This document shows, in pieces, positions 1 to 8,856 of a stretch of DNA of 64,000 nucleotides. The notes under the pieces were generated by a model that made no database searches, was not told where the DNA came from, and worked only from the letters and a program-made list of their open reading frames with translations. Position 1 is the first letter of the stretch. Each line of letters opens with the position of its first letter. A program made the translations under genes and the position numbers. The DNA comes from DASRHG01 sp035650655. Lineage in GTDB: Bacteria; Desulfobacterota; Binatia; DP-6. The stretch covers positions 38,154 to 102,153 of the forward strand of contig DASRHG010000146.1 of NCBI GenBank assembly GCA_035650655.1, read 5' to 3'.

Positions 1-205
1 GCTCCGCGACGTAGCGCGCCCCGCACCGGAGGAGCTCGGGCAGCTTCTTCGCCCCGCGGATCTCGCCGGCGCGCTCGTCGCGGACGGCCCACCCGCGGTC
101 GCCGACGATCCCGCGCGGGCCGATGACGACGCGCTCGTGCCGCTCCCCGGCCATCGACTTGACGGGATAGCGCCACAGCTCCCGCACGCGACCGACGACG
201 CCCAC
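1..205 (-). CDS. MOSC N-terminal beta-barrel domain protein (partial, runs off left edge)
   Basis: The first 68 codons read VGVVGRVRELWRYPVKSMAG and then a segment with GxxGDRGWAV. This is the pattern of the MOSC N-terminal beta-barrel domain (YPVKS, then GDR), found in proteins related to the molybdenum-cofactor sulfurase C-terminus, which bind or transfer sulfur or metal-sulfur groups. The catalytic MOSC domain itself would lie beyond the window. The GTG start at 205 is chosen because a TAA stop lies in frame 9 bp upstream and a complete TTGACC-N17-TAAGGG promoter ends 6 bp before it. Confidence 0.75.
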   Translation of the reverse strand, partial: MGVVGRVRELWRYPVKSMAGERHERVVIGPRGIVGDRGWAVRDERAGEIRGAKKLPELLRCGARYVAE

Positions 206-211
206 GACGCA

Positions 212-240
212 CCCTTAGGCCGCCCGCGGCGGCCGGTCAA
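212..240 (-). promoter_or_regulatory. Leaderless-type promoter of the MOSC gene
   Basis: On the minus strand TTGACC (240-235), a 17-bp spacer and TAAGGG (217-212) are followed by 6 bp and the GTG start at 205. Transcription would begin at or next to the start codon. Confidence 0.6.
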
Positions 241-285
241 CGAGCGCGGGCCGTGCGCCCGGCCGCCGCCGCGCGCCTACCGGGA

Positions 286-314
286 TTGACGGCCCCGCGC
301 GGCGGGCGCTCTCT
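286..314 (+). promoter_or_regulatory. Probable promoter of the chalcone-isomerase-like gene
   Basis: TTGACG (286-291), 17 bp, CTCTCT (309-314), then 6 bp to the ATG at 321. The -10 is poor but the geometry matches the other leaderless promoters of this window. Confidence 0.4.
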
Positions 315-320
315 CCGGGC

Positions 321-875
321 ATGCGCGCGCTCGCCGCCGCGGCGCTCGTCGTCCTCGCCGCGTCCGCCGCGCGGGGGCGCGAGCTCGCGGGCGTCCGGCT
401 GCCCGAGACCGTGGAGGCCGCCGGGAAGACGCTTCGGCTGAACGGCGCCGCCGTCCGCACGCGCCTCTTCTTCAAGGTGTACGCGATCGGCCTCTACCTC
501 GAGCACCCCGCCACCTCGGCCGACGCCGTCGTCGCCGCGCACGACGTCCGCTACGTCGCGCTTCATCTCCTCCGCGCGCTCGACGCGGACGAGATCGCGT
601 CGGCGATCGGGGACGCGTTCGAGCGGAACTCCGCCGACCGCATGCCGGCGCTGCGCGACCGGCTCGCCCGGTTCGAGCAGATGTTCCCGGCGGTCCGGCC
701 GGGCGACGTGATCGCGCTCACGGTCGCGCCCGGAACGACCCGCGTCGTCGTGAACGGAAGCTCGCGGGGGACGATCGCGGGCGACGACTTCGGCAGCGCG
801 CTGCTCGCCGTCTGGCTCGGCCCGAAGCCCGTCGACGACGGGATCGAGCGCGCGCTCCTCGCCGGCGGACGCTAG
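321..875 (+). CDS. Chalcone isomerase-like secreted protein
   Basis: A 184-residue protein with a signal peptide (about residues 1-20, Ala-rich core ending near ARG). The mature part follows the bacterial chalcone-isomerase-like family: VRLPETV near the start, an FFKVYAIGLYL strand, a YVALHLLRALDADEI helix and a C-terminal LLAVWLG. In plants the fold catalyses chalcone cyclisation or binds fatty acids; bacterial secreted members have no proven reaction, so only the fold is claimed. No ribosome binding site is evident; a promoter ends 6 bp upstream. It converges with the NUDIX gene and overlaps it by 4 bp. Confidence 0.8.
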   Translation: MRALAAAALVVLAASAARGRELAGVRLPETVEAAGKTLRLNGAAVRTRLFFKVYAIGLYLEHPATSADAVVAAHDVRYVALHLLRALDADEIASAIGDAFERNSADRMPALRDRLARFEQMFPAVRPGDVIALTVAPGTTRVVVNGSSRGTIAGDDFGSALLAVWLGPKPVDDGIERALLAGGR

Positions 876-1444
876 GGGGCCCGCCCGACACCGAGGATGG
901 CGCGCGCGCGGCGCTCCATCCTGAGCATCCCCTTCTCGGAGACGAACGCCGCGAGGCGGTCGCGGGGGATCCAGCGCAGCTCGTGCGACTCGTCGTTCGC
1001 GCGCGGCGTTGCGCCGGGCGGCGCCACGAGGAGAAAGCGGACGTCGTGGTGGAGGTGGGTGGGCTCGCCGGGACGCGCGGGAATCGGGTGGACGTCGACG
1101 TCGAGGGGCAGCGCCCCGGCGTCGCCGGGGGGCGCCGCGAGGGCCTCGATCCCCGACTCCTCGCGCGCCTCGCGCAGCGCGACGGTGCGGACGTCGGCCT
1201 CGCCGTCGGCATGGCCGCCGAGCTGGAGCCAGCGGCCGAGCTTGCGGTGGTGCATCAGGAGAACGCGTCGCCCGTCGGCCGACACGACCCAGGCCGAGCC
1301 GGTCACGTGCCCCGGAAGACACGCGCGCTCGAAGCAGTCGGGGTGCGCCCGGACGAAGCGGGCGATGCGCTCGGCCCGTGCCCGGTCCTCCGGATGCCGG
1401 GCGGCGTGTGCGGCGAGGAGCCGGAGGAGCGGCTCGCGGTGCAT
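872..1444 (-). CDS. NUDIX hydrolase
   Basis: A 190-residue protein whose Nudix box lies at residues 76-99 (GGHADGEADVRTVALREARE, then ESGIE). The REAREESG helix that carries the metal-binding glutamates is intact. The first glutamate of the consensus sits one position early (DGEAD), a variation seen in some members. It would hydrolyse a nucleoside diphosphate linked to another moiety; the substrate cannot be read from sequence. The N-terminal 45 residues form a helical extension. It is divergent from the HAD gene. Confidence 0.85.
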   Translation of the reverse strand: MHREPLLRLLAAHAARHPEDRARAERIARFVRAHPDCFERACLPGHVTGSAWVVSADGRRVLLMHHRKLGRWLQLGGHADGEADVRTVALREAREESGIEALAAPPGDAGALPLDVDVHPIPARPGEPTHLHHDVRFLLVAPPGATPRANDESHELRWIPRDRLAAFVSEKGMLRMERRARAILGVGRAP

Positions 1445-1491
1445 CGCCGCCGAGTCTGTCAGGGATGGGTGGCTTCCGCTACAGTCGCGCC

Positions 1492-2112
1492 GTGCCTCTT
1501 CGCGCCGTGCTGTTCGACCTGGGCGGCGTCGTCGTCGGGTCCCCCCTCCACGCGATCGCCGCGTACGAGCGCGCGCACGGCCTCCCGGCGGGTTCGATCA
1601 ACCGGATCGTCGTCGCGACGGGACCGGGCGGCGCGTGGGCCCGGCTCGAGCGCGGCGAGCTCGGGCTCGAGGCGTTCTACGCCGCGTTCGACGCCGACTG
1701 CGCCGCCGGCGGCTGCCGCATCGTGGCGCGCGACTTGATGGCGCGCGTCGCCGCGTCGACGACGCCGCGTCCCGAGATGCTCGCGGCGATCGCCCGCATC
1801 CGCGCACGCGGTCTCAAGGCGGGCGCGATCACGAACAACTGGGTCGGCGAGGAGCCCGGCGTGTCGGCGCTCGCGCCGCACTTCGACGTGATGGTCGAGT
1901 CCGCCTTCGTCGGCCTCCGGAAGCCCGACCCGGCGATCTTCCACCTGGCGTGCGAGCGCCTCGCGATCACGCCGCCGGAGGCCGTCTTCCTCGACGACAT
2001 CGGCGCGAACCTGAAGACCGCCCGCGCCCTCGGTATGACGACGATCAAGGTGGACGACCCCGGGACCGCGCTCGCCGCGCTCGAGGGCGTCCTCGGCTTC
2101 GCGCTCCGATGA
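1492..2112 (+). CDS. HAD-IA family hydrolase
   Basis: A 206-residue HAD-like hydrolase. Motif I is FDLGG (nucleophile Asp9, with Gly where many HADs have the acid/base Asp), motif II lies in AITNNW, motif III is the Lys of GLRKPDP and motif IV is FLDDIG. The FDLGG form and a helical cap resemble the sEH/ACAD10-like subgroup. Substrate unknown. The GTG at 1492 is preferred over an in-frame ATG at 1465 because a TACAGT -10 (1480-1485) ends 6 bp before it. It lies divergent from the NUDIX gene. Confidence 0.8.
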   Translation: MPLRAVLFDLGGVVVGSPLHAIAAYERAHGLPAGSINRIVVATGPGGAWARLERGELGLEAFYAAFDADCAAGGCRIVARDLMARVAASTTPRPEMLAAIARIRARGLKAGAITNNWVGEEPGVSALAPHFDVMVESAFVGLRKPDPAIFHLACERLAITPPEAVFLDDIGANLKTARALGMTTIKVDDPGTALAALEGVLGFALR

Positions 2113-2213
2113 GCCGCCGCGCCGCGCGCCGTCGCTCCCGGGTCGGTGGGGAGGAAATACCGTCCTTCCCCTCTCGACGCGCGCGTCGCCGCCGCGCGAC
2201 ACTCCGTGCGCCG

Positions 2214-3569
2214 ATGCACCGCCTCCTCGGGCTTCTCGGCCTCGTCGGCGCCGTGACCGTGGGCGCCGCGCAGGTCCACGCCTCGGGGTTCCTGCTCTAC
2301 GAGCAGAACGGGCGGGGCGTCGGGAGCGCGAACGCGGGGGAGGGGGCGATCGCCGCCGACGCCTCGACGATCTTCTGGAATCCCGCCGGGATGACGCTCC
2401 TCGAGGGAACGAACGTCGCAGGCTCGGGGAACCTCGTGCAGACGCACGCGCACTTCGAGAACGAGGGGTCGATCATCACCCCGGCCCTCGGCGGCGCCCC
2501 GCTCCGGGGGCCGAACAGCGACTCCGACGAGATCGGGCTCCTTTCCTCGTTCTACCTCTCGCAGCAGGTCACCGATCGGTGGCGCGTCGGGGTCGGGGTC
2601 GGCACGCCGTTCGGGCTCCGGACGCAGTGGGACGACGGGTGGGTGGGCCGCTACCACGCGCTCAAGTCGGACCTCCGCACGATCAACGTGAACCCGTCGC
2701 TCGCCGTGCGGCTGACCGACTGGCTGTCCATCGGCGCCGGCGCCGACGCGATGTGGGCGCGGGCGACGCTCACGAACGCGATCGACCTCGGCGCCGTCTG
2801 CGGGATCTTCGGCGCCCAGGCCGGGCTCACGCCCGCGGCGTGCCGCGCGCTCGGCTTCCGCCCGCAGCGCGTCGACGGGGCGGTCAAGATCCGCGGCCAC
2901 GACTGGGCCTTCGGGTACAACGCGGGCATCCTCGTCCACCCGACCCCGTTCACGCGCTTCGGCCTCACGTACCGGTCGCGGATCGACCAGGAGCTCGACG
3001 GCAACGCCTACTTCACGATCCCGCGGCGAGCGCGGCTCCTCCAGGCGACCGGCGCCCTCGTGAACACGCCCGGGAGCGCGGACCTGAACCTGCCCGACTG
3101 GACCGACCTGAGCGCCTTCCACCAGATCACGGAGCACTGGGCCGTCCTCGCGGACATCATGTGGATCCACTGGGACCGCTTCGACACGCTCGTCATCCGC
3201 TTCGCGAACCCGCGGCAGCCGACGACGACGATCCCCGAGAACTGGGACAACACGTTCCGCTACGCGCTCGCCTTCCAGTACACGCCGACGCCGAGCTGGA
3301 TCTTCCGCGTCGGCACGGCGCTCGACGAGACGCCGGTTCCGAGCCCGACCTTCCGCACGCCGCGCATCCCCGACAGCGACCGCATCTGGGGCTCGATCGG
3401 CGTCGGCTACGTGCGCGACCGCCTGCGACTCGACTTCGGGTACACGCACGTCTTCGCGATCGAAGGCGGAGCCCGGAACGCCGATCCGAACACCGGCGCG
3501 CTTCTGCGCGGCCACTTCGACGGCAGCGCGGACGTCTTCGGCATCCAGGCGTCGCTCGGGCTGTTCTAA
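2214..3569 (+). CDS. FadL/OmpP1-type outer-membrane hydrophobic-compound transporter
   Basis: A 451-residue protein with a signal peptide ending near VHASG, followed by the FadL N-terminal signature: GFLLYEQNGRGVGSANAG, ADASTIFWNPAGMTLL. The rest is a beta-barrel with alternating aromatic strands, ending in a C-terminal Phe. FadL proteins pass long-chain fatty acids or hydrocarbons across the outer membrane. The start is the first ATG before the signal peptide. It follows the HAD gene by about 100 bp. Confidence 0.9.
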   Translation: MHRLLGLLGLVGAVTVGAAQVHASGFLLYEQNGRGVGSANAGEGAIAADASTIFWNPAGMTLLEGTNVAGSGNLVQTHAHFENEGSIITPALGGAPLRGPNSDSDEIGLLSSFYLSQQVTDRWRVGVGVGTPFGLRTQWDDGWVGRYHALKSDLRTINVNPSLAVRLTDWLSIGAGADAMWARATLTNAIDLGAVCGIFGAQAGLTPAACRALGFRPQRVDGAVKIRGHDWAFGYNAGILVHPTPFTRFGLTYRSRIDQELDGNAYFTIPRRARLLQATGALVNTPGSADLNLPDWTDLSAFHQITEHWAVLADIMWIHWDRFDTLVIRFANPRQPTTTIPENWDNTFRYALAFQYTPTPSWIFRVGTALDETPVPSPTFRTPRIPDSDRIWGSIGVGYVRDRLRLDFGYTHVFAIEGGARNADPNTGALLRGHFDGSADVFGIQASLGLF

Positions 3570-3779
3570 GGCGCCCCTCCACCCCGTCCGTCTCCTTTCG
3601 CGTACGGGGGTCCGGATGCTCACACCCGCGCAACGGCGCCGCGTCGCGGGTGCCCGGCGTTCCACGTGCACGGGATCTGCAAATCGTCCCGCTCGGCGGT
3701 GTGCCGAGCAATGCGCTTCCGTCTCGCCCCCGTCCGCGCCGGCTGCGTCCTTCGGCTGGCCGGCGATGAGCGGCCGGCT

Positions 3780-4065
3780 CGCCCGGGTCTCGGTCGCGGC
3801 GCCGTCGCGCGCCCCGGAGTCTACTCACTCGCGCGCGACCGGCGGACCCTCCACGACGTCCTCTCGCAGGGGCGGGGCCTCACCGCGCAGGCGGGCGGCC
3901 ACTCCGCTTCTCGCCCGCCCCGCGATCCCCTGCGGAGGTCCGCCGCGGACGGCCCCCGGCCCCCGACGCTCACGTTCGCGATCGACGCCGCGCGACGGCC
4001 GGCCGGCGGACGACGTCGCCCTCGCTCAGCACAGCCTCTTCACGGTCGGCGCCGGGTCTACTCGC
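3780..4065 (+). pseudogene. Remnant of an SLBB-type polysaccharide export protein
   Basis: Pieces in two plus-strand frames fit a decayed SLBB/export protein. One frame gives ARPGVYSLARDRRTLHDVLS followed by GLTAQAG (about 3804-3899), resembling the SLBB pattern of a Pro-Gly-x-Tyr turn, Thr-Leu-x-Asp-Val-Leu and a Gly-Leu-Thr end. Later, LTFAIDAA in that frame is continued by RPADDVALAQHSLFTVGAG in another (about 3966-4050), resembling the next strand pair. At least one frameshift separates them and no start or full domain is present. The identification is by pattern only. Confidence 0.4.
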
Positions 4066-4346
4066 CGAGCCTCTGATCCCCGCGCTCGGCCCACGGGCTC
4101 TGCGAGCCTGCGCGCGAGCGTCTGCCGGGAAATGCCGAGGCGCTGCGCCGCGAGCAGCTTGTTCCCGCCGCACAGCTCGACGACCCGCCGGAGGTACTCG
4201 AGCTCCAGCTGGTCGACGGGGATGATGCCCGACTCGTCCCGCGGCAGCTCGAACTTGAGGAGCTTCGCCTGCGCGGTGAGCGGGAGGTCGCCGATCTCGT
4301 CGAGGAAGAGCGTGCCGCGGTCGGCGAGCTCGACGAGGCCGTGCTT
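4026..4346 (-). pseudogene. Internally deleted sigma-54-dependent (NtrC-type) regulator remnant
   Basis: An open stretch of about 106 codons preceded directly by an in-frame TAG. It begins KHGLVELADRGTLFLDEIGD, the Walker B region of sigma-54 activator AAA+ domains. After LLKFELPRDESGIIP it jumps to the C-terminal Fis-type helix-turn-helix (LRRVVELCGGNKLLAAQRLG, ISRQTL). The Walker A, sigma-54-contact GAFTGA and sensor regions are missing, about 150 residues deleted in frame. It cannot act as an activator. It lies between an export-protein remnant and an outer-membrane protein remnant. Confidence 0.7.
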
Positions 4347-4492
4347 CTATGCTGACGCCGTACGTGCGCGTGCTCGTCTCGCTCCTCTACTTCGGGCTCG
4401 CCGAGCGGAACGCGAAGTACGCTGATTGACGCCAAAAGTCCCACACGGCGTACGCTCGCCGCCGTCCGGGCGACGGGAATGCGGAGACGCGC

Positions 4493-5222
4493 GTGCGGAC
4501 GAGGCTCGAGGTCCTGCTCGCCGTCGCCGTCGGGGCGCTGCCCGCGACGGCGACGGCATACGACGTGAGCGATCGGTTCGCACGCGCGGCGCGGGCGCAG
4601 GCGGAGCAGCCGCACTGGATCACGCCGCTCGTCACCGTCACGCCGCGCCTGGAGCAGGAGTACCGGTTCGACCTGATCCAGCAGGAAGAGCTCCACGACC
4701 GCACGAGCACCGTCTACGGCGCCGGCAAGGGGCTCGAGCTGATTCCCGCCGAGCGGATCGAGGTGATCCTCGGCGTGCCCTCGTGGGTCGAGCATCACGG
4801 CCGCGAGCCCGACGGGCTCGGCGACGCGGCGTTCCTCGTGGAGTATCGCCTGGCGGCACGGAACGAGGCGCGGGGAAACTGGATCGTGAGCGCGTTCCTC
4901 GGCGCGACCGCGCCGACGGGCGACGACGGGGTCGGGAACCCGCACGCGCTCTTCACGCCGACGCTCGCGTTCGGCGAACATGGCCCTCCAGCATCTCCTC
5001 CTCGGGAAGCTCTGGCCCGAGGTCGAGCTCAACCTGACGACCTGGCCGAACGGCGCCCGCGCCGGGGAGACGCAGGCGTTCGTCACGCCCGGGCTCGTCG
5101 TCGGCCGCTTCTCGATCTGGCGGCGCCTCGGCCTCACGCTCGGCGCGGGGGTTCGGCTCGCCGCGAGCGGTTTCCGTACCGCGCACCGCAACTGGATCTT
5201 CTCGGCGCGCCTTCCCTTCTAG
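4493..5222 (+). pseudogene. Frameshifted outer-membrane beta-barrel protein
   Basis: Starting at GTG 4493, one frame encodes a signal peptide (VLLAVAVGALPATATAYDV) and a barrel N-terminus running to FTPTLAFGE near 4978. A second frame then supplies the C-terminal half: MALQHLLLGKLWPEVELNLT through WIFSARLPF and a stop at 5222. The two halves read as one protein of the porin/MetA-like transporter type, with several strands missing at the junction, so the gene carries a deletion plus frameshift near 4975-4985. A sequencing error would not explain the missing strands. Confidence 0.7.
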
Positions 5223-5372
5223 CCGTCGTCGGGTGCGCACGCGCGACCGTCGCCGTTCCGGGGGGCGGAGATCCCTGCGTCGCCGGCTTCCGCATGCTGC
5301 AGATCCCGCCTCGGGAAAGTGCGGCCGGGCCGGCGCGGGCGCGTGGCGCAGAACTTGCCTCGTACCGCCGCC

Positions 5373-7034
5373 ATGGCGGGAAGACGCGTCCTCATCGTCG
5401 GCGGTGTGGCGGCCGGCGCCTCGTGCGCGACGCGGCTCCGGCGCCTCGACGAGACGGCGGAGATCGTCCTCTTCGACCGCGGCCCGCACGTCTCCTTCGC
5501 GAACTGCGGCCTCCCCTACTTCGTCGGCGACGTGATCCGCGACGAGGCGACGCTCTTCGTCGCCTCGCCGGAGCTGTTCCGGGAGCGGTTCGCGATCGAG
5601 GTGCGGACCCGCCACGAGGTGACCGCCGTCGACCGTGCCCGCCGGACGATCACGGTGCGCGACCTCCGCACCGGCGCCGCGCGCGAAGAGCCGTACGACG
5701 TGCTCGTGCTCGCGCCGGGCGCCGCGCCGATCCGGCCCCCGATGCCCGGCATCGACCTCCCGGGCATCTTCGCCGTGCGCACGATTCCCGACACCGTCAG
5801 CATCCGGCGCTGGATCGCGGAGCGGCACGCGCGGCGCGCGCTCGTCGTCGGCGGCGGCTTCATCGGGCTCGAGATGGCGGAGAACCTTGTGCACCGCGGG
5901 CTCGCCGTGACGGTCCTCGAGAAGCTCCGGCAGGTGATGCCGCCCCTCGACCCCGAGATGGCCGAGGCCGTCGGCGAGCGGCTCGTCGCGCACGGTGTCG
6001 CGCTGCGGCTCGGCGACGGGCTCGCGCGCTTCGAGCCCGACGGCGACGCGCTCGCGGCAGTCACGGAGCGCGGCGAGCGCGTGCTCGCCGACCTCGTGAT
6101 CCTCGCGATCGGCGTGCGGCCGGAGACGACGCTCGCGGTCGCGGCGGGGCTGCCGCTCGGGCCGCGGGGCGGGATCCTCGTCGACGCGCGGATGCGGACG
6201 CCCGACCCCCGGGTGTGGGCCGTCGGCGACGCCGTCGAGGTCCGGGACGTCGTCACGGGGCAGGAGACGATCCTCCCGCTCGCCGGCCCCGCGAACCGGC
6301 AGGGCCGCATCGCCGCCGACACGATCTGCGGCCGGGCGACGGAGTTTCGCGGCGTGCAGGGCACGGCCGTCGTCGGCCTCTTCGGTCTCATCGCCGCGTG
6401 CACGGGGGCGAGCGAGAAGGGGCTCCGGCGCGCCGGCGTCACGCGCTTCGAGCGTGTCTACCTCCACCCGGGGCACCACGCGGGCTACTACCCGGGCGCC
6501 CGCCCGATCCACCTGAAGGTCCTCTTCACGGTGCCCGACGGCCGCGTTCTCGGCGCGCAGGCCGTGGGCGAGGAGGGCGTCGAGAAGCGGATCGACGTGA
6601 TCGCGATCGCGATCCAGCTCGGCGCGACGGTCCGCGATCTCGCCGAGGCCGAGCTCTGCTACGCGCCGCAGTTCGGCGCCGCGAAGGACCCGGTCAACGT
6701 GGCCGGCATGATCGCCGCGAACTACCTGGACGGAGACATGCCGCTCGCCGACTGGGCGACCGTCGGCGCGGACGGCGCCGTCGTCCTCGATGTGCGCGAG
6801 CCGGCGGAGTTCGCCGCGGGCCACGTACCGGGCGCGGTGAACATCCCCCTCTCGGCGCTCCGCCGCCGCTGCACGGAGCTGCCGCGCGACCGCGACATCG
6901 CCGTCTCCTGCGGCGTCGGGCAACGGGCGTACTACGCCGTGCGGTTCCTCCGCCAGCACGGCTACCGCGCCGCGAACCTCTCCGGCGGCTACACGACCTG
7001 GCGCGCGCTCCGCGCCGCCGCGGGCGACGGGTAG
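5373..7034 (+). CDS. CoA-disulfide reductase / NADH oxidase with C-terminal rhodanese domain
   Basis: A 553-residue flavoprotein. The FAD-binding GGVAAGASCATRLRRL is near residue 10. The active-site Cys45 lies in SFANCGLPYFVGD, the signature of CoA-disulfide reductases and related NADH oxidases. The NAD site is VVGGGFIGLEMAE, followed by the DDxG-like WAVGDAVEV and a dimerisation domain with CYAPQFGAAKDPVN. A rhodanese domain occupies residues about 455-553, with Cys513 in VSCGVGQRA. Such Cdr-rhodanese fusions reduce CoA disulfides or CoA persulfides with NAD(P)H and handle sulfane sulfur. The start is the ATG just before the FAD motif. No partner genes are adjacent. Confidence 0.88.
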   Translation: MAGRRVLIVGGVAAGASCATRLRRLDETAEIVLFDRGPHVSFANCGLPYFVGDVIRDEATLFVASPELFRERFAIEVRTRHEVTAVDRARRTITVRDLRTGAAREEPYDVLVLAPGAAPIRPPMPGIDLPGIFAVRTIPDTVSIRRWIAERHARRALVVGGGFIGLEMAENLVHRGLAVTVLEKLRQVMPPLDPEMAEAVGERLVAHGVALRLGDGLARFEPDGDALAAVTERGERVLADLVILAIGVRPETTLAVAAGLPLGPRGGILVDARMRTPDPRVWAVGDAVEVRDVVTGQETILPLAGPANRQGRIAADTICGRATEFRGVQGTAVVGLFGLIAACTGASEKGLRRAGVTRFERVYLHPGHHAGYYPGARPIHLKVLFTVPDGRVLGAQAVGEEGVEKRIDVIAIAIQLGATVRDLAEAELCYAPQFGAAKDPVNVAGMIAANYLDGDMPLADWATVGADGAVVLDVREPAEFAAGHVPGAVNIPLSALRRRCTELPRDRDIAVSCGVGQRAYYAVRFLRQHGYRAANLSGGYTTWRALRAAAGDG

Positions 7035-7038
7035 GGGG

Positions 7039-7470
7039 TCAGCGGCGCCCCGCGCCGCGGCCGCCGCTCCACAGCGGCACGCCCCGGTCGTCGCGGAGCG
7101 TGAGCGTCTCGTCGCCCTTCTTCAGCTCCTGGGCGACGATGGCCGGCTCGCCGCCGAGCGTCGTGCGCGAGCCCTTCACGACGACGCGGTCGCCGGGGCC
7201 GACCTTCAGCTTCGCCTTCCCGACGTACCAGTCGGGGCCGAGCGACACGGGGATCGTCTCCGTGTCGGTCTTGAGGACGAGGTGGACGCCGGTGCCGCGG
7301 CCGCGCGGGCTCGCGACGTGCTCGACGCGCAGCACCTCGCCGCTCAAGGTGGTGACCGTGCTCGGGTCGAAGTGTACCGGACCGCGGCTCCGGCGGGCCG
7401 GCCGTGCGGCGGCGATCGACGCGGCGGCGACGATGCCGGCGACGAGGGACAGGCTCCGGATGGCGTCCAT
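7039..7470 (-). CDS. Small exported OB-fold-like protein
   Basis: A 143-residue protein with a signal peptide (SLSLVAGIVAAASIAAA). The mature domain has a beta-rich pattern: TVTTLSGEVLRVEHV, HLVLKTDTETIPVSLGPDWYV, KVGPGDRVVVKGSRT, AIVAQELKKG. This resembles small periplasmic OB-fold proteins, including those likened to magnetosome MamS/MamX domains; function unknown. A GGGAGGAG ribosome binding site precedes the ATG. It converges on the CoA-disulfide reductase gene with 4 bp between stops. A similar fold may occur in the protein at 36902-37300. Confidence 0.65.
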   Translation of the reverse strand: MDAIRSLSLVAGIVAAASIAAARPARRSRGPVHFDPSTVTTLSGEVLRVEHVASPRGRGTGVHLVLKTDTETIPVSLGPDWYVGKAKLKVGPGDRVVVKGSRTTLGGEPAIVAQELKKGDETLTLRDDRGVPLWSGGRGAGRR

Positions 7471-7479
7471 GCGTTCTCC

Positions 7480-8068
7480 TCCCGACGCCGAAGAAAAGCA
7501 CGTTCCGTGCCGCGCTCCAACGCCGTGCCACCAGGCCGACGCCCGAGCGTCCCGCCTCCTGCCAGAGCTCCCAGGCCGCGACCTCGTCGCGGAACGCGAG
7601 CGCCGCGTGCTACGCGAAGTTTCGGAAGTACGACGGATCGCGGGGAGGCCACGCGCTCTTCACGTTCTGTGGGCACGAGATGCAGGACGGCGAACCCTTG
7701 CACGAGCTGCCGGCCGCCCAGTCCGGCGTGTCCTTCAGGACGGCGATCACGGAAAACCCCTGCGCATGCGCGCCGTGGATCAGTTGGCCCTGCGCGCCCC
7801 AGTCGTACACGCCCTGCTGCTTCTCGATCTGGTCCCATCCGAGGAAGAGGCGCACCCAACCGAAGCCCGCCGCGCGTGCTCGCTCGAAGCCGTCGGGCGG
7901 CAGATAGCCCCAGGGCGGCTGGTTGACTCCGTAGCGGACCGCGCTGCACGGTGCGCCGGCGTTGCAGCCGCCCGAGGCCGCGCCATCCGTGGCGGTGGCG
8001 GCGAACGCTGCGATGACGATCCACAGGACGGCTTGCGCTCGGGTCGACACGGCGCGACCTTCGGACAT
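7480..8068 (-). pseudogene. Amber-interrupted TIM-barrel glycosidase-like gene
   Basis: From ATG 8068 the frame encodes a signal peptide and the N-terminal part of a glycoside-hydrolase-type barrel: YGVNQPPWGYLPPDGFERAR, GFGWVRLFLGWDQIEKQQGV, YDWGAQGQLI, GFSVIAVLKDTPDWA. It stops at a TAG (7612-7610) after SYFRNFA. The same frame resumes with HAALAFRDEVAAWELWQEAG, which fits the strand that normally carries the catalytic W(N)EP, then loses homology and runs into the OB-fold gene. The amber codon stands where a Tyr codon would be one base away. Most of the catalytic C-terminal half is gone. Confidence 0.65.
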
Positions 8069-8181
8069 CCGCCGCGCCTGATGCCACGAAATATGCTGCG
8101 GGCCGCAACATGACGGCGCCCGACGCGCGCGCCCCGCGCCGTCCGCGCGCGCGCCGGCCGCAGTCGCCGACGGTCGCCGGC

Positions 8182-8856
8182 TCAGCGGCGGCGGCAGAAG
8201 AAGAAGTGCCGCTCCTCGCTGATGACGACTTCCTTCTTCACGCGGAACCCGTGCTCCATGAGGAGCGTGCGCAGCACGGCCGGCGAGGGCACGAAGAACG
8301 TCGTCGGATCGCCTCGGAAGCCCTTTCCGTCGTAGCACGTCAACGAAGGCGTACTCACCTGCGATTCCACGGCGATCCACCCGCCCGGATGCGTCAACGC
8401 GCGGAGCTTGACGAGCGCGTCGCAGAAGTTCGGGACGTGATAAAAGACGCCGAGGAAGAGGATCAGGTCGAACGGCGACGTCTCCGGGACGTCGAACAGG
8501 TCCTGGTGGCGAAACTCGACGCCCGCCGCGAGGACCTCGTTGCAGAAGCGCGCCTGCGCGACGAAGGAGCCGGACGTTCCCTGGTCAATGTCGATCCCGA
8601 CCACGTCCGCTCCGCGTTCGCGCATCCGGAAGGAGTAGAAGCCGGCATTGCACCCGACGTCGAGGACCCGCAGGCCCGTGAGTCGCGCGGGTATGACCTT
8701 CTTGATGCGCTCCCACAGGCCCCACGGGATGTTTTGCCCGGGGAAGGAGTTCGTGGGGTCGTCCAGATCCTTCGTGAATATCCCGTCTCCGAGGGGGACG
8801 TTCTGGAACCAGGGGCGGAGTTCGCGGATGCGGGCGAGAATTTCCGCGCGCGTCAT
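8182..8856 (-). CDS. SAM-dependent methyltransferase (CmoB-like / TIGR04290-like)
   Basis: A 224-residue class I methyltransferase. The N-terminus (ARIRELRPWFQNVPLGDGIF) and NIPWGLWERIKKVIPARL match the CmoB-like group. The SAM-binding motif is VLDVGCNAGFYSFRMRERGA, followed by VVGID, DLILFLGVFYHVP and a C-terminal KKEVVISEERHFFFCRRR. The substrate is unknown; relatives act on tRNA or small molecules. The ATG at 8856 is where family similarity starts, but the frame stays open upstream into a transposase-like segment. G+C looks lower here than in neighbours, suggesting transfer. Confidence 0.75.
   Translation of the reverse strand: MTRAEILARIRELRPWFQNVPLGDGIFTKDLDDPTNSFPGQNIPWGLWERIKKVIPARLTGLRVLDVGCNAGFYSFRMRERGADVVGIDIDQGTSGSFVAQARFCNEVLAAGVEFRHQDLFDVPETSPFDLILFLGVFYHVPNFCDALVKLRALTHPGGWIAVESQVSTPSLTCYDGKGFRGDPTTFFVPSPAVLRTLLMEHGFRVKKEVVISEERHFFFCRRR

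Noticed and set aside
4349..4429. 26-codon plus-strand frame LTPYVRVLVSLLYFGLAERN ending AKYAD, possible tail of a membrane protein
   Set aside because: Too short to assign, and no upstream part of such a gene is present; mentioned only as part of the decayed region.
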